Source: Inhella inkyongensis
GTDB taxonomy: Bacteria; Pseudomonadota; Gammaproteobacteria; Burkholderiales; Burkholderiaceae_C
Assembly (NCBI RefSeq): GCF_005952805.1
Contig: NZ_CP040709.1
Coordinates: forward strand, 2,914,001 to 2,978,000
Length of the DNA: 64,000 nucleotides
Direction: 5' to 3'
In this document: positions 52,520 through 61,782 of the stretch, in pieces
How the letters are laid out: every line of letters begins with the position of its first letter
Numbering within the stretch: the stretch's first letter is position 1
Position numbers and translations under genes: made by a program
Notes under the pieces: generated by a model
Database searches by the model: none
What the model was told of the DNA's origin: nothing
Seen by the model: the letters and a program-made list of their open reading frames with translations, nothing else

Positions 52520-54124
52520 ATGACCGATCGCCCGCCCGCCGCCCCCTGGTCCACCCTGCTGAGCGATGCCGCCGAGCAGGTCGAGGCCGGCAACGCCGCG
52601 CGTGCCCAGGAGCTGCTGCGACCGGTGTTCGAGCAAGGCAGCGCGGCCGAGCGGGCCGAAGCCCGGCTGCTGCTGGCCAATTTGCAGCTGCGTCTGCAGG
52701 GCAGCTTTGAGGCCGCGCTGGACAACGCGCAGCGCGCCGCCCTGGACTATGCGCAGCTGGGCGACACGCGCGGCGAGTGCCGCGCCCTGCACGCCCAGGC
52801 CATCGCGGCCACGCGCCTGGGCTTTTACGAGATGGCCCTAGACGGCGCGCTGATGGCCGTGCGCCTGGCCGATGGCCTGCCCCCCTGCCCCGAGGCCGTG
52901 CTGGCCTATCACGCGCTGGGCATCGCGATGTATCTGGGACGCTGCTTTCCCGAGGCCACGGCGGCCTATCAACAGGGTTTGCAACTGGCGGCGCAATGCC
53001 AGCCACCCCTGCCGCCTTATGAGCTGCAGGTCGATCTGGCCAATACCGAGTCGGTGCGCTATGTGGTGGAGCGCGCCCAGGGCGGGCGCCGCGCCGGGCT
53101 TGATCCCCTGAGCCGGCAGATGCAGATCTGCGATGCGCTCTACAGCCAGACTGGGCTGATTCCCGGCCTGACGCCAGGCAGCGCCGCCAACACCCGCTTC
53201 ATCCACCTCATCAGCAGCGCCCTGCTGGCCTATTGGAAGGCAGAGCCCCAGCAGGCCGCCGCAGCGGTTCAAGCCCTGGAACAGGCCCTGGCCCATGGCG
53301 ATCGGCCCTGGTTGCGCACGGCACTGGCCTGGCTGCGTGCCGAGGGCGCACTGGCCGCCGGTCAGCTGGCACGCGCCGAGCTGGAAGCCCGCGAGGCCCA
53401 GCGCCATGCGCGCCACCATCGGCATGAGGCCCTGTTCGACATCTCGTCTCAGGTGCTGACCCATGTGCTGGAGCGCCTGGGCCGCCCCGGCGACGCCCTG
53501 GCCGTGCTGCGTCAACTGGCCGAACGCCAGCACCGCCACCGCGCCGGCAGCCTGCACAGCCGCATCGACATCATCGACCGCCGCATGGCCCTGCGGCGCC
53601 GCGCCCCCGACCCCCAGCAGCAGCTCAAGGACACCCAGTTCTACCAGCGCCTGGCCATGGAAGACCCGCTCACCGGACTGGCCAACCGGCGGCGCTTCGA
53701 GCAGCAACTGGCCGAGTGGCTGGACAGCCCCTTGCCCGAGCACCTGCCCAATCAGCTGCACCTTGCGATGGTCGATGTGGACCGCTTCAAGGCCATCAAC
53801 GACCAGCACTCCCACGCCATCGGCGACGCCGTGCTGCGCCGGCTTGCCGGCCTGTTGGAAGAAGGCATCCGCGAGGGCGATCTGGCGGCACGCTGGGCCG
53901 GTGACGAGTTCGTGCTGCTGCTGCGAGGCCTGGATGACGAGCGCGCGGAACAGGTCTGCGCGCGCATTCAAGCCCGCGTGGCGCAGACGGCCTGGGACGA
54001 CCTGGCCGCCGGCTTGCGCCTGAGCATCAGCCTGGGCGTCAGCGCCGCGCGGCCGGAGGACAGCGTGGTGACCCTGCTGGCGCGCGCCGACGCCAAGATG
54101 TACCGCGACAAGCGCGGTTCATGA
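52520..54124 (+). CDS. Diguanylate cyclase with N-terminal TPR-like domain
   Basis: This 534-residue soluble protein has an all-helical TPR-like N-terminal region (about residues 10-350; for example FEAALDNAQRAALDYAQLGD and ECRALHAQAIAATRLGFYEM) and a C-terminal GGDEF domain. The domain has the AGDEF form (ARWAGDEFVLLL), which is usually active, plus DVDRFKAIND and an RxxD inhibition site (REGD). It starts at ATG 52520, 69 bp after tamB; an upstream GTG frame is less likely. Its last 6 bases overlap the convergent AraC gene. Confidence 0.92.
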   Translation: MTDRPPAAPWSTLLSDAAEQVEAGNAARAQELLRPVFEQGSAAERAEARLLLANLQLRLQGSFEAALDNAQRAALDYAQLGDTRGECRALHAQAIAATRLGFYEMALDGALMAVRLADGLPPCPEAVLAYHALGIAMYLGRCFPEATAAYQQGLQLAAQCQPPLPPYELQVDLANTESVRYVVERAQGGRRAGLDPLSRQMQICDALYSQTGLIPGLTPGSAANTRFIHLISSALLAYWKAEPQQAAAAVQALEQALAHGDRPWLRTALAWLRAEGALAAGQLARAELEAREAQRHARHHRHEALFDISSQVLTHVLERLGRPGDALAVLRQLAERQHRHRAGSLHSRIDIIDRRMALRRRAPDPQQQLKDTQFYQRLAMEDPLTGLANRRRFEQQLAEWLDSPLPEHLPNQLHLAMVDVDRFKAINDQHSHAIGDAVLRRLAGLLEEGIREGDLAARWAGDEFVLLLRGLDDERAEQVCARIQARVAQTAWDDLAAGLRLSISLGVSAARPEDSVVTLLARADAKMYRDKRGS

Positions 54125-55147
54125 GCGCCCACCGCCCTGGCGGTAGACGCGCGGGCTGCAGCCCTGCCACTGAGAAAAAGCCTGGCTGAAGGCGCTCGCG
54201 TGGCGAAAGCCCAGCAGGCTGGCCACTTCGGCCAGCGGCAGGCGGCCATGGCGCAGGTAGTCGCAGGCCTGTTGATGCCGCACGCCGTCCAGCAGGGCCT
54301 GAAAGCCCTGCCCCTCGGCCTGCAGTGCGCGCTGCAGGCTGCGCGAGCTTAAATCCAGCTGCGCCGCCACCGAGACAAGGCTGGGGCCCTGGGCCAGATC
54401 GCGCTGCAGCAGCGCCCGTACCCGGGGCGTCCAGGCCGGCAGGCGCAGGCGCTGCGCCAAGGCCTTTTCGGCCCACTGCAAGAGCGCTGGCTGCAGGGTC
54501 GGGTCGGCCTGCGGCAGGCGCCAATCCAGCAAGCCGACATCAAAGACCAGGGCATCCTGCTGCGCCGCCTGCAGGGGTGCGCGAAAGAAGGCCTGATGCG
54601 CCGCCGGATGGGCCGGCAGATGCCGCAGTTGCAGCGCACGCAAGGGCATGCGCCGGCCGCTGAGCCAGTCGCAAACCTGCTGCAAGCCGGCAAAGATCCA
54701 GTCGATGAGCAGGGCATGGCGGGCAGCATCCAACTCCCTTGCAGGCGTCCAGATCAGCCGCCCCTCATCGCCCCGGGCTTCAAAGCGCGAGCGCCCCAAG
54801 TCATGCACCAGGGCCTCGAAACGCAGCACCTGCTGCAGGGCCTCGCCCAGCGTGCTGCAACTGAGCAGCAGCAGGCCCAAGAGCCCGAAGCTGTGCACCC
54901 GCTGGCGCTGCCCTAGACGCAAGCCAAGGGCAGGTGCCAAGTCCGCACTCACTTCAGCACGAGTGGCGGCTTGCAGCAAGTTTAAAAAATCATCCAGCGC
55001 CCAGTCTTCGGCCGGCTGCTGCGCCAGTCCGGCGGCCTGCAGCAGTTCGGCCGCCGGCACGCCCTCCTCGGCTATGCACTGCAGCAGCACCTGGGCATAG
55101 CTGGCGGCCACTCGGGCCGGAGCCAGGGGGTTGGCAAGGCTCTCCAT
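54119..55147 (-). CDS. AraC-family transcriptional regulator (OruR/ArgR-like N-domain)
   Basis: This 342-residue regulator has an N-terminal arabinose-binding-like domain (PF12625 type; LGLRLGQRQRVHSFGLLGLL) and a C-terminal AraC helix-turn-helix pair: SLVSVAAQLDLSSRSLQRALQAEG and LPLAEVASLLGFRHASAFSQAFSQWQGCSPRVYR (the second motif being AEVASLLGFRHASAFSQAF). It is divergent from a fatty acid hydroxylase, MBL, VanZ-like gene set across 108 bp, so it probably controls those genes. The effector is unknown. Confidence 0.92.
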   Translation of the reverse strand: MESLANPLAPARVAASYAQVLLQCIAEEGVPAAELLQAAGLAQQPAEDWALDDFLNLLQAATRAEVSADLAPALGLRLGQRQRVHSFGLLGLLLLSCSTLGEALQQVLRFEALVHDLGRSRFEARGDEGRLIWTPARELDAARHALLIDWIFAGLQQVCDWLSGRRMPLRALQLRHLPAHPAAHQAFFRAPLQAAQQDALVFDVGLLDWRLPQADPTLQPALLQWAEKALAQRLRLPAWTPRVRALLQRDLAQGPSLVSVAAQLDLSSRSLQRALQAEGQGFQALLDGVRHQQACDYLRHGRLPLAEVASLLGFRHASAFSQAFSQWQGCSPRVYRQGGGRS

Positions 55148-55255
55148 GGATTCCCGGGGTTTCGCGCGACTGCGTCAGAGTCAGTCGACACTGGCGCGTT
55201 TTCATAAATTTCTGGAACGGCGCCAGCCTAGCATGGGCCTCCTCAAGGAGACGTG

Positions 55256-56038
55256 ATGCCCCACTGGTTGCAGGCCTGGCTGGCCACCTATCAGGACCCG
55301 ATGTTCTGGCGCTTCCCCATGACCGGGCTGGCGGTGAGCACCGGAGCCTTTCTGGCCTTTGCCCTCCCCTTGACGGCGCTGGCCGCCTGGGACCCAGTGG
55401 TCCTGCGCCGCTACAAGGTGCAGACCGCGCCCTTCGAGGTCCGCACCTGGCTCTGGCCCTCGCTGCGGCAGTTGGGCCTGAACGTGGTCACCGTCGCCCT
55501 GCTGTTGACCCTGAGCTGGCCCGTGCTGCGGCTCTCAGGCATCCACGACGGGCCATGGCCCGCCTGGTGGATGGTGCTGGCCCAGCTGGCCTTTTGCGTC
55601 CTGCTGGATGACTTTCTGTACTACTGGATGCACCGCGGCCTGCACCGCCAACGCTGGCTCTTGAAGCATGTGCACAGCCAGCACCACCGCATCCGCCAGT
55701 GCTGCGCCATCAATGGCAATTACATGCACCCACTGGAATACGCCGCCACCGGCGCCCTGGCCTTGGTGGGGCCGCTGCTGCTGGGCATGAGCCTGCCGGT
55801 GCTCTGGGTCTGGCTGGTGCTGCGCCAGTTTGAGGCTGCCGACGGCCACAGCGGCTATGTCTTTCCCTGGAACCCCGGCCACCTGATTCCGCTCTATGAG
55901 GGCGCGGGCTATCACGACTTTCACCACGCCAAGTACCAGGGCAATTACGCCGGCTTCCTGCCCTATCTGGACCGCTTCTTCGGCAGCTATGCCAAGGGCT
56001 ATCTGCAATGGCGTGCAGAGCGCCACAAGCCCGCATGA
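55256..56038 (+). CDS. Fatty acid hydroxylase / sterol desaturase family protein
   Basis: This 260-residue integral membrane di-iron protein has histidine boxes HRGLH, HSQHH and HDFHH, plus HMPLE-equivalent YMHPLEY. Four hydrophobic segments precede and separate them. It is distinct from the similar family member at 20.5-21.5 kb. ATG 55256 has an AAGGAG Shine-Dalgarno five bases away; a GTG three bases earlier is too close. The stop overlaps the ATG of the MBL gene (ATGA). A lipid substrate is expected but not known. Confidence 0.92.
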   Translation: MPHWLQAWLATYQDPMFWRFPMTGLAVSTGAFLAFALPLTALAAWDPVVLRRYKVQTAPFEVRTWLWPSLRQLGLNVVTVALLLTLSWPVLRLSGIHDGPWPAWWMVLAQLAFCVLLDDFLYYWMHRGLHRQRWLLKHVHSQHHRIRQCCAINGNYMHPLEYAATGALALVGPLLLGMSLPVLWVWLVLRQFEAADGHSGYVFPWNPGHLIPLYEGAGYHDFHHAKYQGNYAGFLPYLDRFFGSYAKGYLQWRAERHKPA

Positions 56039-57060
56039 AACCCATCCACACCCTCACCCCAGCCTGGCAGCGGGCCACGCCCATGGATCAGCTGCGGGCC
56101 TTGCGCCGTGCGGCCTTGGCGCTGCGCGAAGAGCTATTGGATGAACCTGCCCTGCCCTTTTATCGCAGCCTGGATCTGATCCGCCTGCCCTACCCGACCT
56201 ATTACGCCTACTCCGGGGTATTCGCCCAGCAAGGCTTCAAGTTCCCCTTCGTGCAGTTGCAGAACCGCGTGTTCGTGCTGCGTTACGTCGACTTCGAAGG
56301 CCGGGCGCGGGTGCTGCTGTTCTCACCCTCCGATCACCAGGCCAACCGCGCCACGCCCTTCTTTGCCGAGCTGGCGCGCAGCCTGCCCGAGGCGCTGCAT
56401 CCCTGGGTGGCACCGGTGACGCGCAGCGTCGAAGAGGCCCTGACCCTGGCAGGCGTTCGCCCCGAAGAGGTGGACTACCTGAGCTTTGACCATCTGCACA
56501 CCCAGGACCTGCGCCGCTGGCTGGGTCCGCAGGCGCTATTCCCCAAGGCCAAGCTGCTGGTGCAGCGCGCCGAGTGGTTGTCGGTGCAGGGCTTGCTGCC
56601 TTTGCAGGCGCAGTGGTATTGCCCGCAGGGTTGTGAGGGTCTGAATGCAGCGCGCATCGAGCTGCTGGATGGCAGCGTGCGGCTGGGGCCTGGCCTGGCC
56701 CTGATCCACACCCCCGGGCACACGGCGGGCAACCACTCGCTGGTGGTGCGCGCCCCCGACGGCCTGCGAGTGACAAGCGAGAACGGCGTCAGCGCCGACT
56801 GCTACGCCCCCGAGCATTCGCGCAGCAATGCGCTGCGCCGCTTCGCGCAGCGCACCGGGCAGGAAGTCATCCTGAACGGCAACACCCTGGAGGGCAGCAC
56901 TGCGCAATACCAGTCCATGGTGCTGGAAAAGACCCTGGCCGGGCCGGCACCCGACACCGAGTTCCCCTACTGCGTGCCGTCGAGCGAGCGCTGTGCCTTC
57001 TGGGCCTTCCCGGGCGAGCCGGTGAGCCATTTCTTCGGGGAGCGTGGCTGGGGACAATGA
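56035..57060 (+). CDS. MBL-fold hydrolase with non-canonical HxHxxD motif
   Basis: This 341-residue protein has an MBL-like layout: DHLHTQDLRRW at the place of HxHxDH, LIHTPGHTAGNHSLVV for the third metal histidine, and VTSENGVSADCYAPEHS near the bridging Asp/Glu position. The first motif keeps two histidines and an Asp but lacks the usual DH pair, so metal binding may differ. It is coupled to the hydroxylase gene by ATGA overlap and is followed after 4 bp by a VanZ-like gene, suggesting a common lipid-related task under the AraC regulator. Confidence 0.8.
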   Translation: MKPIHTLTPAWQRATPMDQLRALRRAALALREELLDEPALPFYRSLDLIRLPYPTYYAYSGVFAQQGFKFPFVQLQNRVFVLRYVDFEGRARVLLFSPSDHQANRATPFFAELARSLPEALHPWVAPVTRSVEEALTLAGVRPEEVDYLSFDHLHTQDLRRWLGPQALFPKAKLLVQRAEWLSVQGLLPLQAQWYCPQGCEGLNAARIELLDGSVRLGPGLALIHTPGHTAGNHSLVVRAPDGLRVTSENGVSADCYAPEHSRSNALRRFAQRTGQEVILNGNTLEGSTAQYQSMVLEKTLAGPAPDTEFPYCVPSSERCAFWAFPGEPVSHFFGERGWGQ

Positions 57061-57064
57061 GGGC

Positions 57065-57442
57065 ATGTTGCCTACGCCTCTACTTACACCGCCCCAAGCC
57101 CGCGCCCTGCTGGCCCTGCTGCTGACCGTCATCAGTTTCCTGGCCCTCTGGCCCATCACCGAGCAATTGCCCGGCACCGGGTGGGACAAGGCCAACCACT
57201 TGCTCGCCTTTGCCGCCTTAGGCGCCTGCAGCCGCTGGGCCTGGCCGCGCGCGCCCTGGCTCCTGCTGGCCCTGGCGCTACTGGCCTACGGTGGCCTGAT
57301 CGAGCTGCTGCAGACCCAACTGCCGCCGCGCAGCGGTGAGTGGGTGGACCTGCTGGCCGATGGGCTGGGCGCCCTGCTCGGCCTGGGTTTGGCACAGCTT
57401 CAGAGACGACTTCAGCTGCGAGTGAGCGCCGGCAGGATCTGA
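57065..57442 (+). CDS. VanZ-like small membrane protein
   Basis: This 125-residue protein has three to four hydrophobic helices and the VanZ-family features DKANHLLAFAALG and a later GEWVDLLADGLGALLGLGL, where conserved Lys/His and Asp residues of the family appear. Function is unknown. It starts 4 bp after the MBL gene, and its last 31 bases are antisense to the end of fahA. Confidence 0.82.
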   Translation: MLPTPLLTPPQARALLALLLTVISFLALWPITEQLPGTGWDKANHLLAFAALGACSRWAWPRAPWLLLALALLAYGGLIELLQTQLPPRSGEWVDLLADGLGALLGLGLAQLQRRLQLRVSAGRI

Positions 57443-58734
57443 CCCGCACAGGGGCCGAAGCCAATGCGGCGCGCACCCGCGCGTTCGGCCCAGGCCTTGA
57501 GCTGCAGTTCGTCGCCGTCCTGCAAGAAAGTGCGACTCTCGCCGCCTTCGAGCGCGATGGCCTGACGCCCGCCCTGGGTCAGTTCCAGCAGCGAGCCGGC
57601 CTGCTCGGGCAAGGGTCCGGAGATGGTGCCGGTACCGAGAAGGTCGCCCGGCTGCAGATTGCAGCCATTGCTGGCGTGATGGGTCAGCAGTTGGGCTGCC
57701 GTCCAGTACATGTGCTTGGCATTGCTGTGCGCCAGGCGCTCGGCCGGCAACTGAGCGGCGCGTCGCGCGGCGGTACTCAGATGCACTTCCAGGTGCACGT
57801 CCAGCCCCCCGCCCACCTCATTGGCCGCGCTGCTGAGATAGGGCAGCGGCTGCGGGTCGTCGGCACTGCGCTCCAGCGGGCAACGGAAAGGTGCCAAGGC
57901 CTCCATCGTCACGATCCATGGGGAAACTGTGCTGCCGAAGTTCTTCGCTAGGAAGGGGCCGAGCGGCTGGTACTCCCAGGGTTGGATGTCACGCGCCGAC
58001 CAGTCGTTGAACAGGCTGACACCAAACAGATGGTCCTCGGCCTGGTGGATGTCAATGGGTTCACCCAGCGCATTGCCCTGCGCCACCCACAGGCCCAATT
58101 CGAGCTCGTGGTCGACGCGTTGACTGGGGGCGAACTGCGGCTGCTCGTCGTTCGGCCCCTTGCGCTGGCCCCAGGGGCGGCGCAGGGGTGTGCCACTGAC
58201 CACCACGCTGGACGCGCGGCCGTGGTAGCCAATCGGCACCCATTTGTAGTTGGGCAGCAAGGGGTTATCGGGGCGGAACAGCTTGCCCACCGTCACCGCG
58301 TGGTGGATGCCGGCATAGAAATCGGTGTAGTCGCCGATGCGTGCCGGCAGGCTGAACTCCAGGAGGCGAAGAGGTCGCAGCGCGGCTTCCAAGCTTGCCT
58401 GCTGCGGGCTGCCGGCACGCAGGGCCTCAAACAGCGCATGGCGCAGGGCCAGGCGCGCCGCCTTGGGCTGGGCCATGAAGGCGTTCAGATCGCCGCGCGC
58501 CAGCGGCTCCAGCAACACCTGGATGGCACTGCTCCAGCGTCCGCGCTGGGCCGCGAGGGCCAGGTCCAGGGCCTGGTCACCGATTCCGACGACGATGCGC
58601 CAGTCCTGATGGCTGCCGGCCGAGCGCGCGCGCGCATAGGGCAGGTTTTGCAGCGGGAAGTCGCTGCCGTCGGCATTGGCGCTGGTGACCCAGCTTTGGG
58701 CGGCGGGGTCGTGGGTGAAATCCAGGGCGTTCAT
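57412..58734 (-). CDS. fahA: Fumarylacetoacetase
   Basis: This 440-residue enzyme hydrolyses fumarylacetoacetate to fumarate and acetoacetate, the last step of tyrosine/homogentisate catabolism. Conserved segments are [39 protein letters not shown], the metal-binding [12 protein letters not shown] and [21 protein letters not shown], and [15 protein letters not shown] 58734 overlaps the hmgA stop by four bases. The acetoacetate produced could enter the same pools as PHB metabolism. Confidence 0.96.
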   Translation of the reverse strand: MNALDFTHDPAAQSWVTSANADGSDFPLQNLPYARARSAGSHQDWRIVVGIGDQALDLALAAQRGRWSSAIQVLLEPLARGDLNAFMAQPKAARLALRHALFEALRAGSPQQASLEAALRPLRLLEFSLPARIGDYTDFYAGIHHAVTVGKLFRPDNPLLPNYKWVPIGYHGRASSVVVSGTPLRRPWGQRKGPNDEQPQFAPSQRVDHELELGLWVAQGNALGEPIDIHQAEDHLFGVSLFNDWSARDIQPWEYQPLGPFLAKNFGSTVSPWIVTMEALAPFRCPLERSADDPQPLPYLSSAANEVGGGLDVHLEVHLSTAARRAAQLPAERLAHSNAKHMYWTAAQLLTHHASNGCNLQPGDLLGTGTISGPLPEQAGSLLELTQGGRQAIALEGGESRTFLQDGDELQLKAWAERAGARRIGFGPCAGQILPALTRS

Positions 58735-60035
58735 GGCTTGCTCGCGTCGAAATGGTCGGCCAGGCCGACCCAGCATTGGTCGTAGGTGGTTTCCAGCGGC
58801 GCCTCGTGCAGGGCAAACGGCGTGGGGCGCAGGCGCATCCGGGTCTCGAACATGAAGGCCAGGGTGTGGTCCAGCTTGTGCGGTTGCAGCGCCGCGCTGC
58901 TGGCGCCGGCAAAGGCCTCGGTATCCGGCCCGTGGGGCACGAAGGCGTTGTGCAGGCTGGCGCCGCCAGGCTTGAAGCCCTCGGGCTTGGCGTCGTACTG
59001 GCCATAGACCAGGCCCATGAACTCGCTCATCACATTGCGGTGGTACCAGGGCGGGCGGAAGGTGTCTTCAGCCACCATCCAGCGCGGCGGGAAGATCACG
59101 AAGTCGCAATTGGCCCAGCCCGGGGTGTCGCTGGGCGAGGTCAGCACCGTGAAGATGCTGGGGTCGGCGTGATCAAAACTGACGGTGTTGATCGTCATGA
59201 AGCGCCGGGTGTCGTACTTGTAGGGGCACAGATTGCCGTGCCAAGCCACCACATCGAAGGGACTGCGCGGCTGGGTGCAACGCCACAGGCGGTTGTCCTG
59301 CTTCTTGATCAGCTCGTAGGGCCGGTTTTGTGCTTCGTCGGTCTCGAAGGCGGCCACCGGGGCCAGAAAGTCGCGCGGGTTGGCCAGACCGTTGGAGCCA
59401 ATCGGGCCCAGTTCGGGCAGGCGAAACGCGGCGCCATGGTTCTCGCACACATAGCCGCGCACCGGACCTTCCACTTCCACCTTGAAGCTCAGACCGCGCG
59501 GAATGACCACAATCTCTCCCGGCTCCACGCGCAGGCAGCCCAGTTCGGTGCGCAGATTCAAGGCGCCCTGCTGCGGCACGATCAGCATTTCGCCATCGGC
59601 ATTCATCAGCGCGCGGTCGCCCATCGAACGGTCGGCTACATAGAGGTGCACGGCGATGCCCAGGCCGGCATCCGGATCCCCATTGACGGCATAGCTGCAC
59701 AGGCCATCGACAAAGTCGCGCCCCGGCTGACCCCAGGGCAGCGGGCCCCAGCGCAAGGGCTCGGGCGCACTGGGCTCCACCTGGGCGGTCCCGCTCAGCC
59801 AAAGCGGCTGCTCGTAGGGCGTGTAGCGAGCTGTCACAACGGAGGGTTGGCGTCGGTACATCCAGGTGCGCAGATTGCCGGCCCGCGGCGCCGTAAACGC
59901 CGCCCCCGACAACAACTCGGCATACAGCCCATAGGGACAGCGCTGCGGGCTGTTGCGCCCCACCGGCAAGGCACCCGGCAGGGCCTCAGTGGCGTGCTGG
60001 TTGCCGAAACCACTCAAGTAGCTGAAGGAATCCAT
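58731..60035 (-). CDS. hmgA: Homogentisate 1,2-dioxygenase
   Basis: This 434-residue iron-dependent dioxygenase opens homogentisate to maleylacetoacetate. Signature segments are [19 protein letters not shown] at the N-terminus, [23 protein letters not shown] (as [20 protein letters not shown]), [13 protein letters not shown], and the iron-binding [15 protein letters not shown] choose ATG 60035 ([12 protein letters not shown]), which matches homologue length; ATG 60089 would add 18 residues. It heads hmgA-fahA and diverges from an IclR regulator with a palindrome between them. Confidence 0.95.
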   Translation of the reverse strand: MDSFSYLSGFGNQHATEALPGALPVGRNSPQRCPYGLYAELLSGAAFTAPRAGNLRTWMYRRQPSVVTARYTPYEQPLWLSGTAQVEPSAPEPLRWGPLPWGQPGRDFVDGLCSYAVNGDPDAGLGIAVHLYVADRSMGDRALMNADGEMLIVPQQGALNLRTELGCLRVEPGEIVVIPRGLSFKVEVEGPVRGYVCENHGAAFRLPELGPIGSNGLANPRDFLAPVAAFETDEAQNRPYELIKKQDNRLWRCTQPRSPFDVVAWHGNLCPYKYDTRRFMTINTVSFDHADPSIFTVLTSPSDTPGWANCDFVIFPPRWMVAEDTFRPPWYHRNVMSEFMGLVYGQYDAKPEGFKPGGASLHNAFVPHGPDTEAFAGASSAALQPHKLDHTLAFMFETRMRLRPTPFALHEAPLETTYDQCWVGLADHFDASKP

Positions 60036-60096
60036 GAACTTCGGGGGCGCCAAGAGCGCCACAGGCGGAAGGAGCGGGAATTCTGCCATTGCAAAT

Positions 60097-60117
60097 AAAT
60101 TCGTCTATATAGAATTT
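60097..60117. promoter_or_regulatory. Palindromic operator between hmgA and iclR
   Basis: AAATTC-N9-GAATTT (60097-60117) encloses the perfect 10-bp palindrome TCTATATAGA (60104-60113). It is an AT-rich island that also supplies TATATA-like -10 elements on both strands. An IclR-type HmgR binding site is the natural reading. Confidence 0.65.
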
Positions 60118-60121
60118 GGCC

Positions 60122-60871
60122 ATGAGCGAAAAGCAAGCCGGCGGTCGCGGCATTCAGAGCATCGAGGTGGGGGGCGCGCTATTGCAAGCCCTGGCGGCCG
60201 CCGGACGGCCGCTGGCCCTCAAGGATCTGGCGTTGGCGGCCGGCATGACGGCGGCCAAGGCCCACCCCTACCTGGTCAGCTTTTCGCGCCTGGGCCTGGT
60301 GGAGCAAACCAGCGAAGGCGCACCCTATGCCCTAGGGCCCTTTGCGCGCAGCCTGGGTTTGATCAGCTTGCAGCAGGATGCCCCGCTACAGCGCGCCAGT
60401 GCCGAACTGGCGGGCCTGGCCCAGGCTCTGGACATGACCGTCGGCCTGGCGACCTGGACCGAGCAAGGCCCCATCGTGCTGCGCGTGGCCGAGCCGCCGG
60501 GGCCGGTGCACCTCAGCCTCAAGCTGGGAGCGGTGTTGAGCCTGAGTCAGAGCGCCAGCGGGCAGGTGTTGTCGGCCGCCATTGGCTGGGATGGGGTGGC
60601 GGCGTTGTGGCAGCGGGCCGAGCCGACGCTGACCGAGGCCGAAGTGAAGGCACGCCTGGCGGCCGTACGCCGGCAAGGCTGGGCGCGCAGCGATGAGAGT
60701 CTGGTGCCGGGCGTCAGCGCGCTGGCCGTCGCCCTGGGCACGCTGGGCGCTACCCCGCTGCGCCTGGCCTTTGTGGCGCTGGCTCCACGGGAGTGGATGG
60801 ATGCCCGCCTGCCCGGGGTGGTGCAGGCCTTGCAACAGGCGGCGCAACGTTGCGCGCCGGCTGCCTCATAA
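60122..60871 (+). CDS. IclR-family regulator of the homogentisate genes (HmgR-like)
   Basis: This 249-residue protein has an N-terminal winged helix (LALKDLALAAGMTAAKAHPYL) and a C-terminal IclR effector domain (LAQALDMTVGLATWTEQGPIVL, SQSASGQVLSA). Divergence from hmgA-fahA across a palindrome suggests repression of those genes until homogentisate accumulates, as for HmgR in pseudomonads. ATG 60122 lies only a few bases after the palindrome, so the transcript is nearly leaderless; a TTG two codons earlier is unlikely. Confidence 0.9.
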   Translation: MSEKQAGGRGIQSIEVGGALLQALAAAGRPLALKDLALAAGMTAAKAHPYLVSFSRLGLVEQTSEGAPYALGPFARSLGLISLQQDAPLQRASAELAGLAQALDMTVGLATWTEQGPIVLRVAEPPGPVHLSLKLGAVLSLSQSASGQVLSAAIGWDGVAALWQRAEPTLTEAEVKARLAAVRRQGWARSDESLVPGVSALAVALGTLGATPLRLAFVALAPREWMDARLPGVVQALQQAAQRCAPAAS

Positions 60872-60883
60872 GCAGAGGCTGAA

Positions 60884-61624
60884 TCAGCCGCGCAGGGCCA
60901 ATTGGCGCAGCAGGTCCGGCTCTTCGTCGGGTCCGTAGACCAAGGGATAGATGCACCGCACCTTGGAGGCCAACTCGGGCCGGCCGCCGTACAGCTCGAC
61001 CTGGTCCTGCACTTCCTCAAGGTCCAGCATCATCAGCACGGCCGGCGCATTCACATGGGGATTGATGCGCTCGCCCGAGAGCACCTTGGCGCCCAGCATG
61101 CGGCGGTAGAAGGGCACATGACGCGGGTGCACTTCAAACACCAGCGCTTCGGCCCCCGAGAGACGGTAGGCCACCATATGGGCCTGGTGGAACAGACGGG
61201 CCAGCACCTGCTTCGATTCGGTGCCACCCTCCACGGCAAGGCGCGTGAACTCGCACAGGCGCAGACCGCGGTCGCGCAGGGCTTGCATCTCGTCGGGGAA
61301 CACGGTGTCGGCCGACAGACCCAACACGCCATCCATGCGCACCGAAAGGGTGCCGACCAACTCGCCGTTCTCGTGCACCTGCAGGGTGCTCAGGCCGGCA
61401 TCGCCGCGATAGCCCTGCGGCTTGACGCGCAATCCGCGTTGACCGTAGCGCCGGCCAACCAGGGCCTGACTGGTGCGCCAGCTGGCCAGCGAGCGCACCC
61501 GCTCCACGCTGTAACCCGAAGCGGCCGATGAGCGCGGCTCCGGCGACAGACCCGCAAAGCCCGAGGCCGCCCACTGGCTGGCTTCGAACCCGGAACCCAT
61601 GCTTTCGACAAACGATTCGCTCAT
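60884..61624 (-). CDS. N-acyl amino acid synthase (FeeM-like GNAT fold)
   Basis: This 246-residue protein resembles the FeeM N-acyl amino acid synthase domain, which joins a fatty acyl group to an amino acid. Segments are LRVKPQGYRGDAGLSTLQVH, GTLSVRMDGVLGLSADTVFPDEMQ (shown here as GTLSVRMDGVLGLSADTVF), LCEFTRLAVEG, and VHPRHVPFYRRMLGAKVLSGER. The first 50 residues are Ser/Gly-rich and probably flexible. ATG 61624 follows a GAAGAGG-type Shine-Dalgarno. An acyl donor partner is not obvious nearby. It is the third gene on the minus strand after the CNNM and SapC genes, but a 158-bp gap suggests its own promoter. Confidence 0.78.
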   Translation of the reverse strand: MSESFVESMGSGFEASQWAASGFAGLSPEPRSSAASGYSVERVRSLASWRTSQALVGRRYGQRGLRVKPQGYRGDAGLSTLQVHENGELVGTLSVRMDGVLGLSADTVFPDEMQALRDRGLRLCEFTRLAVEGGTESKQVLARLFHQAHMVAYRLSGAEALVFEVHPRHVPFYRRMLGAKVLSGERINPHVNAPAVLMMLDLEEVQDQVELYGGRPELASKVRCIYPLVYGPDEEPDLLRQLALRG

Positions 61625-61668
61625 CACACCCTCTTCAGGAATCCCCCCCAAACTGGGGGGAGGGGGCG

Positions 61669-61675
61669 CAATATA
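61669..61675 (-). promoter_or_regulatory. Candidate -10 element of the N-acyl amino acid synthase gene
   Basis: TATATT on the minus strand, 45 bp before ATG 61624, is the best -10 match in the 158-bp gap. TTGTCA lies 23 bp upstream, too far for a standard -35. A C6/G6 hairpin (61644-61660 region) follows in the leader. Confidence 0.35.
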
Positions 61676-61782
61676 GCGGTCGGTCCTTGAAAAAGGGATG
61701 ACAACTCACTAGGGCTTACACCTGAAACAACAAACCATTACAAGTGCAGGCCCGAGCGAATCAAAGAACTCGAAACAGCTTG

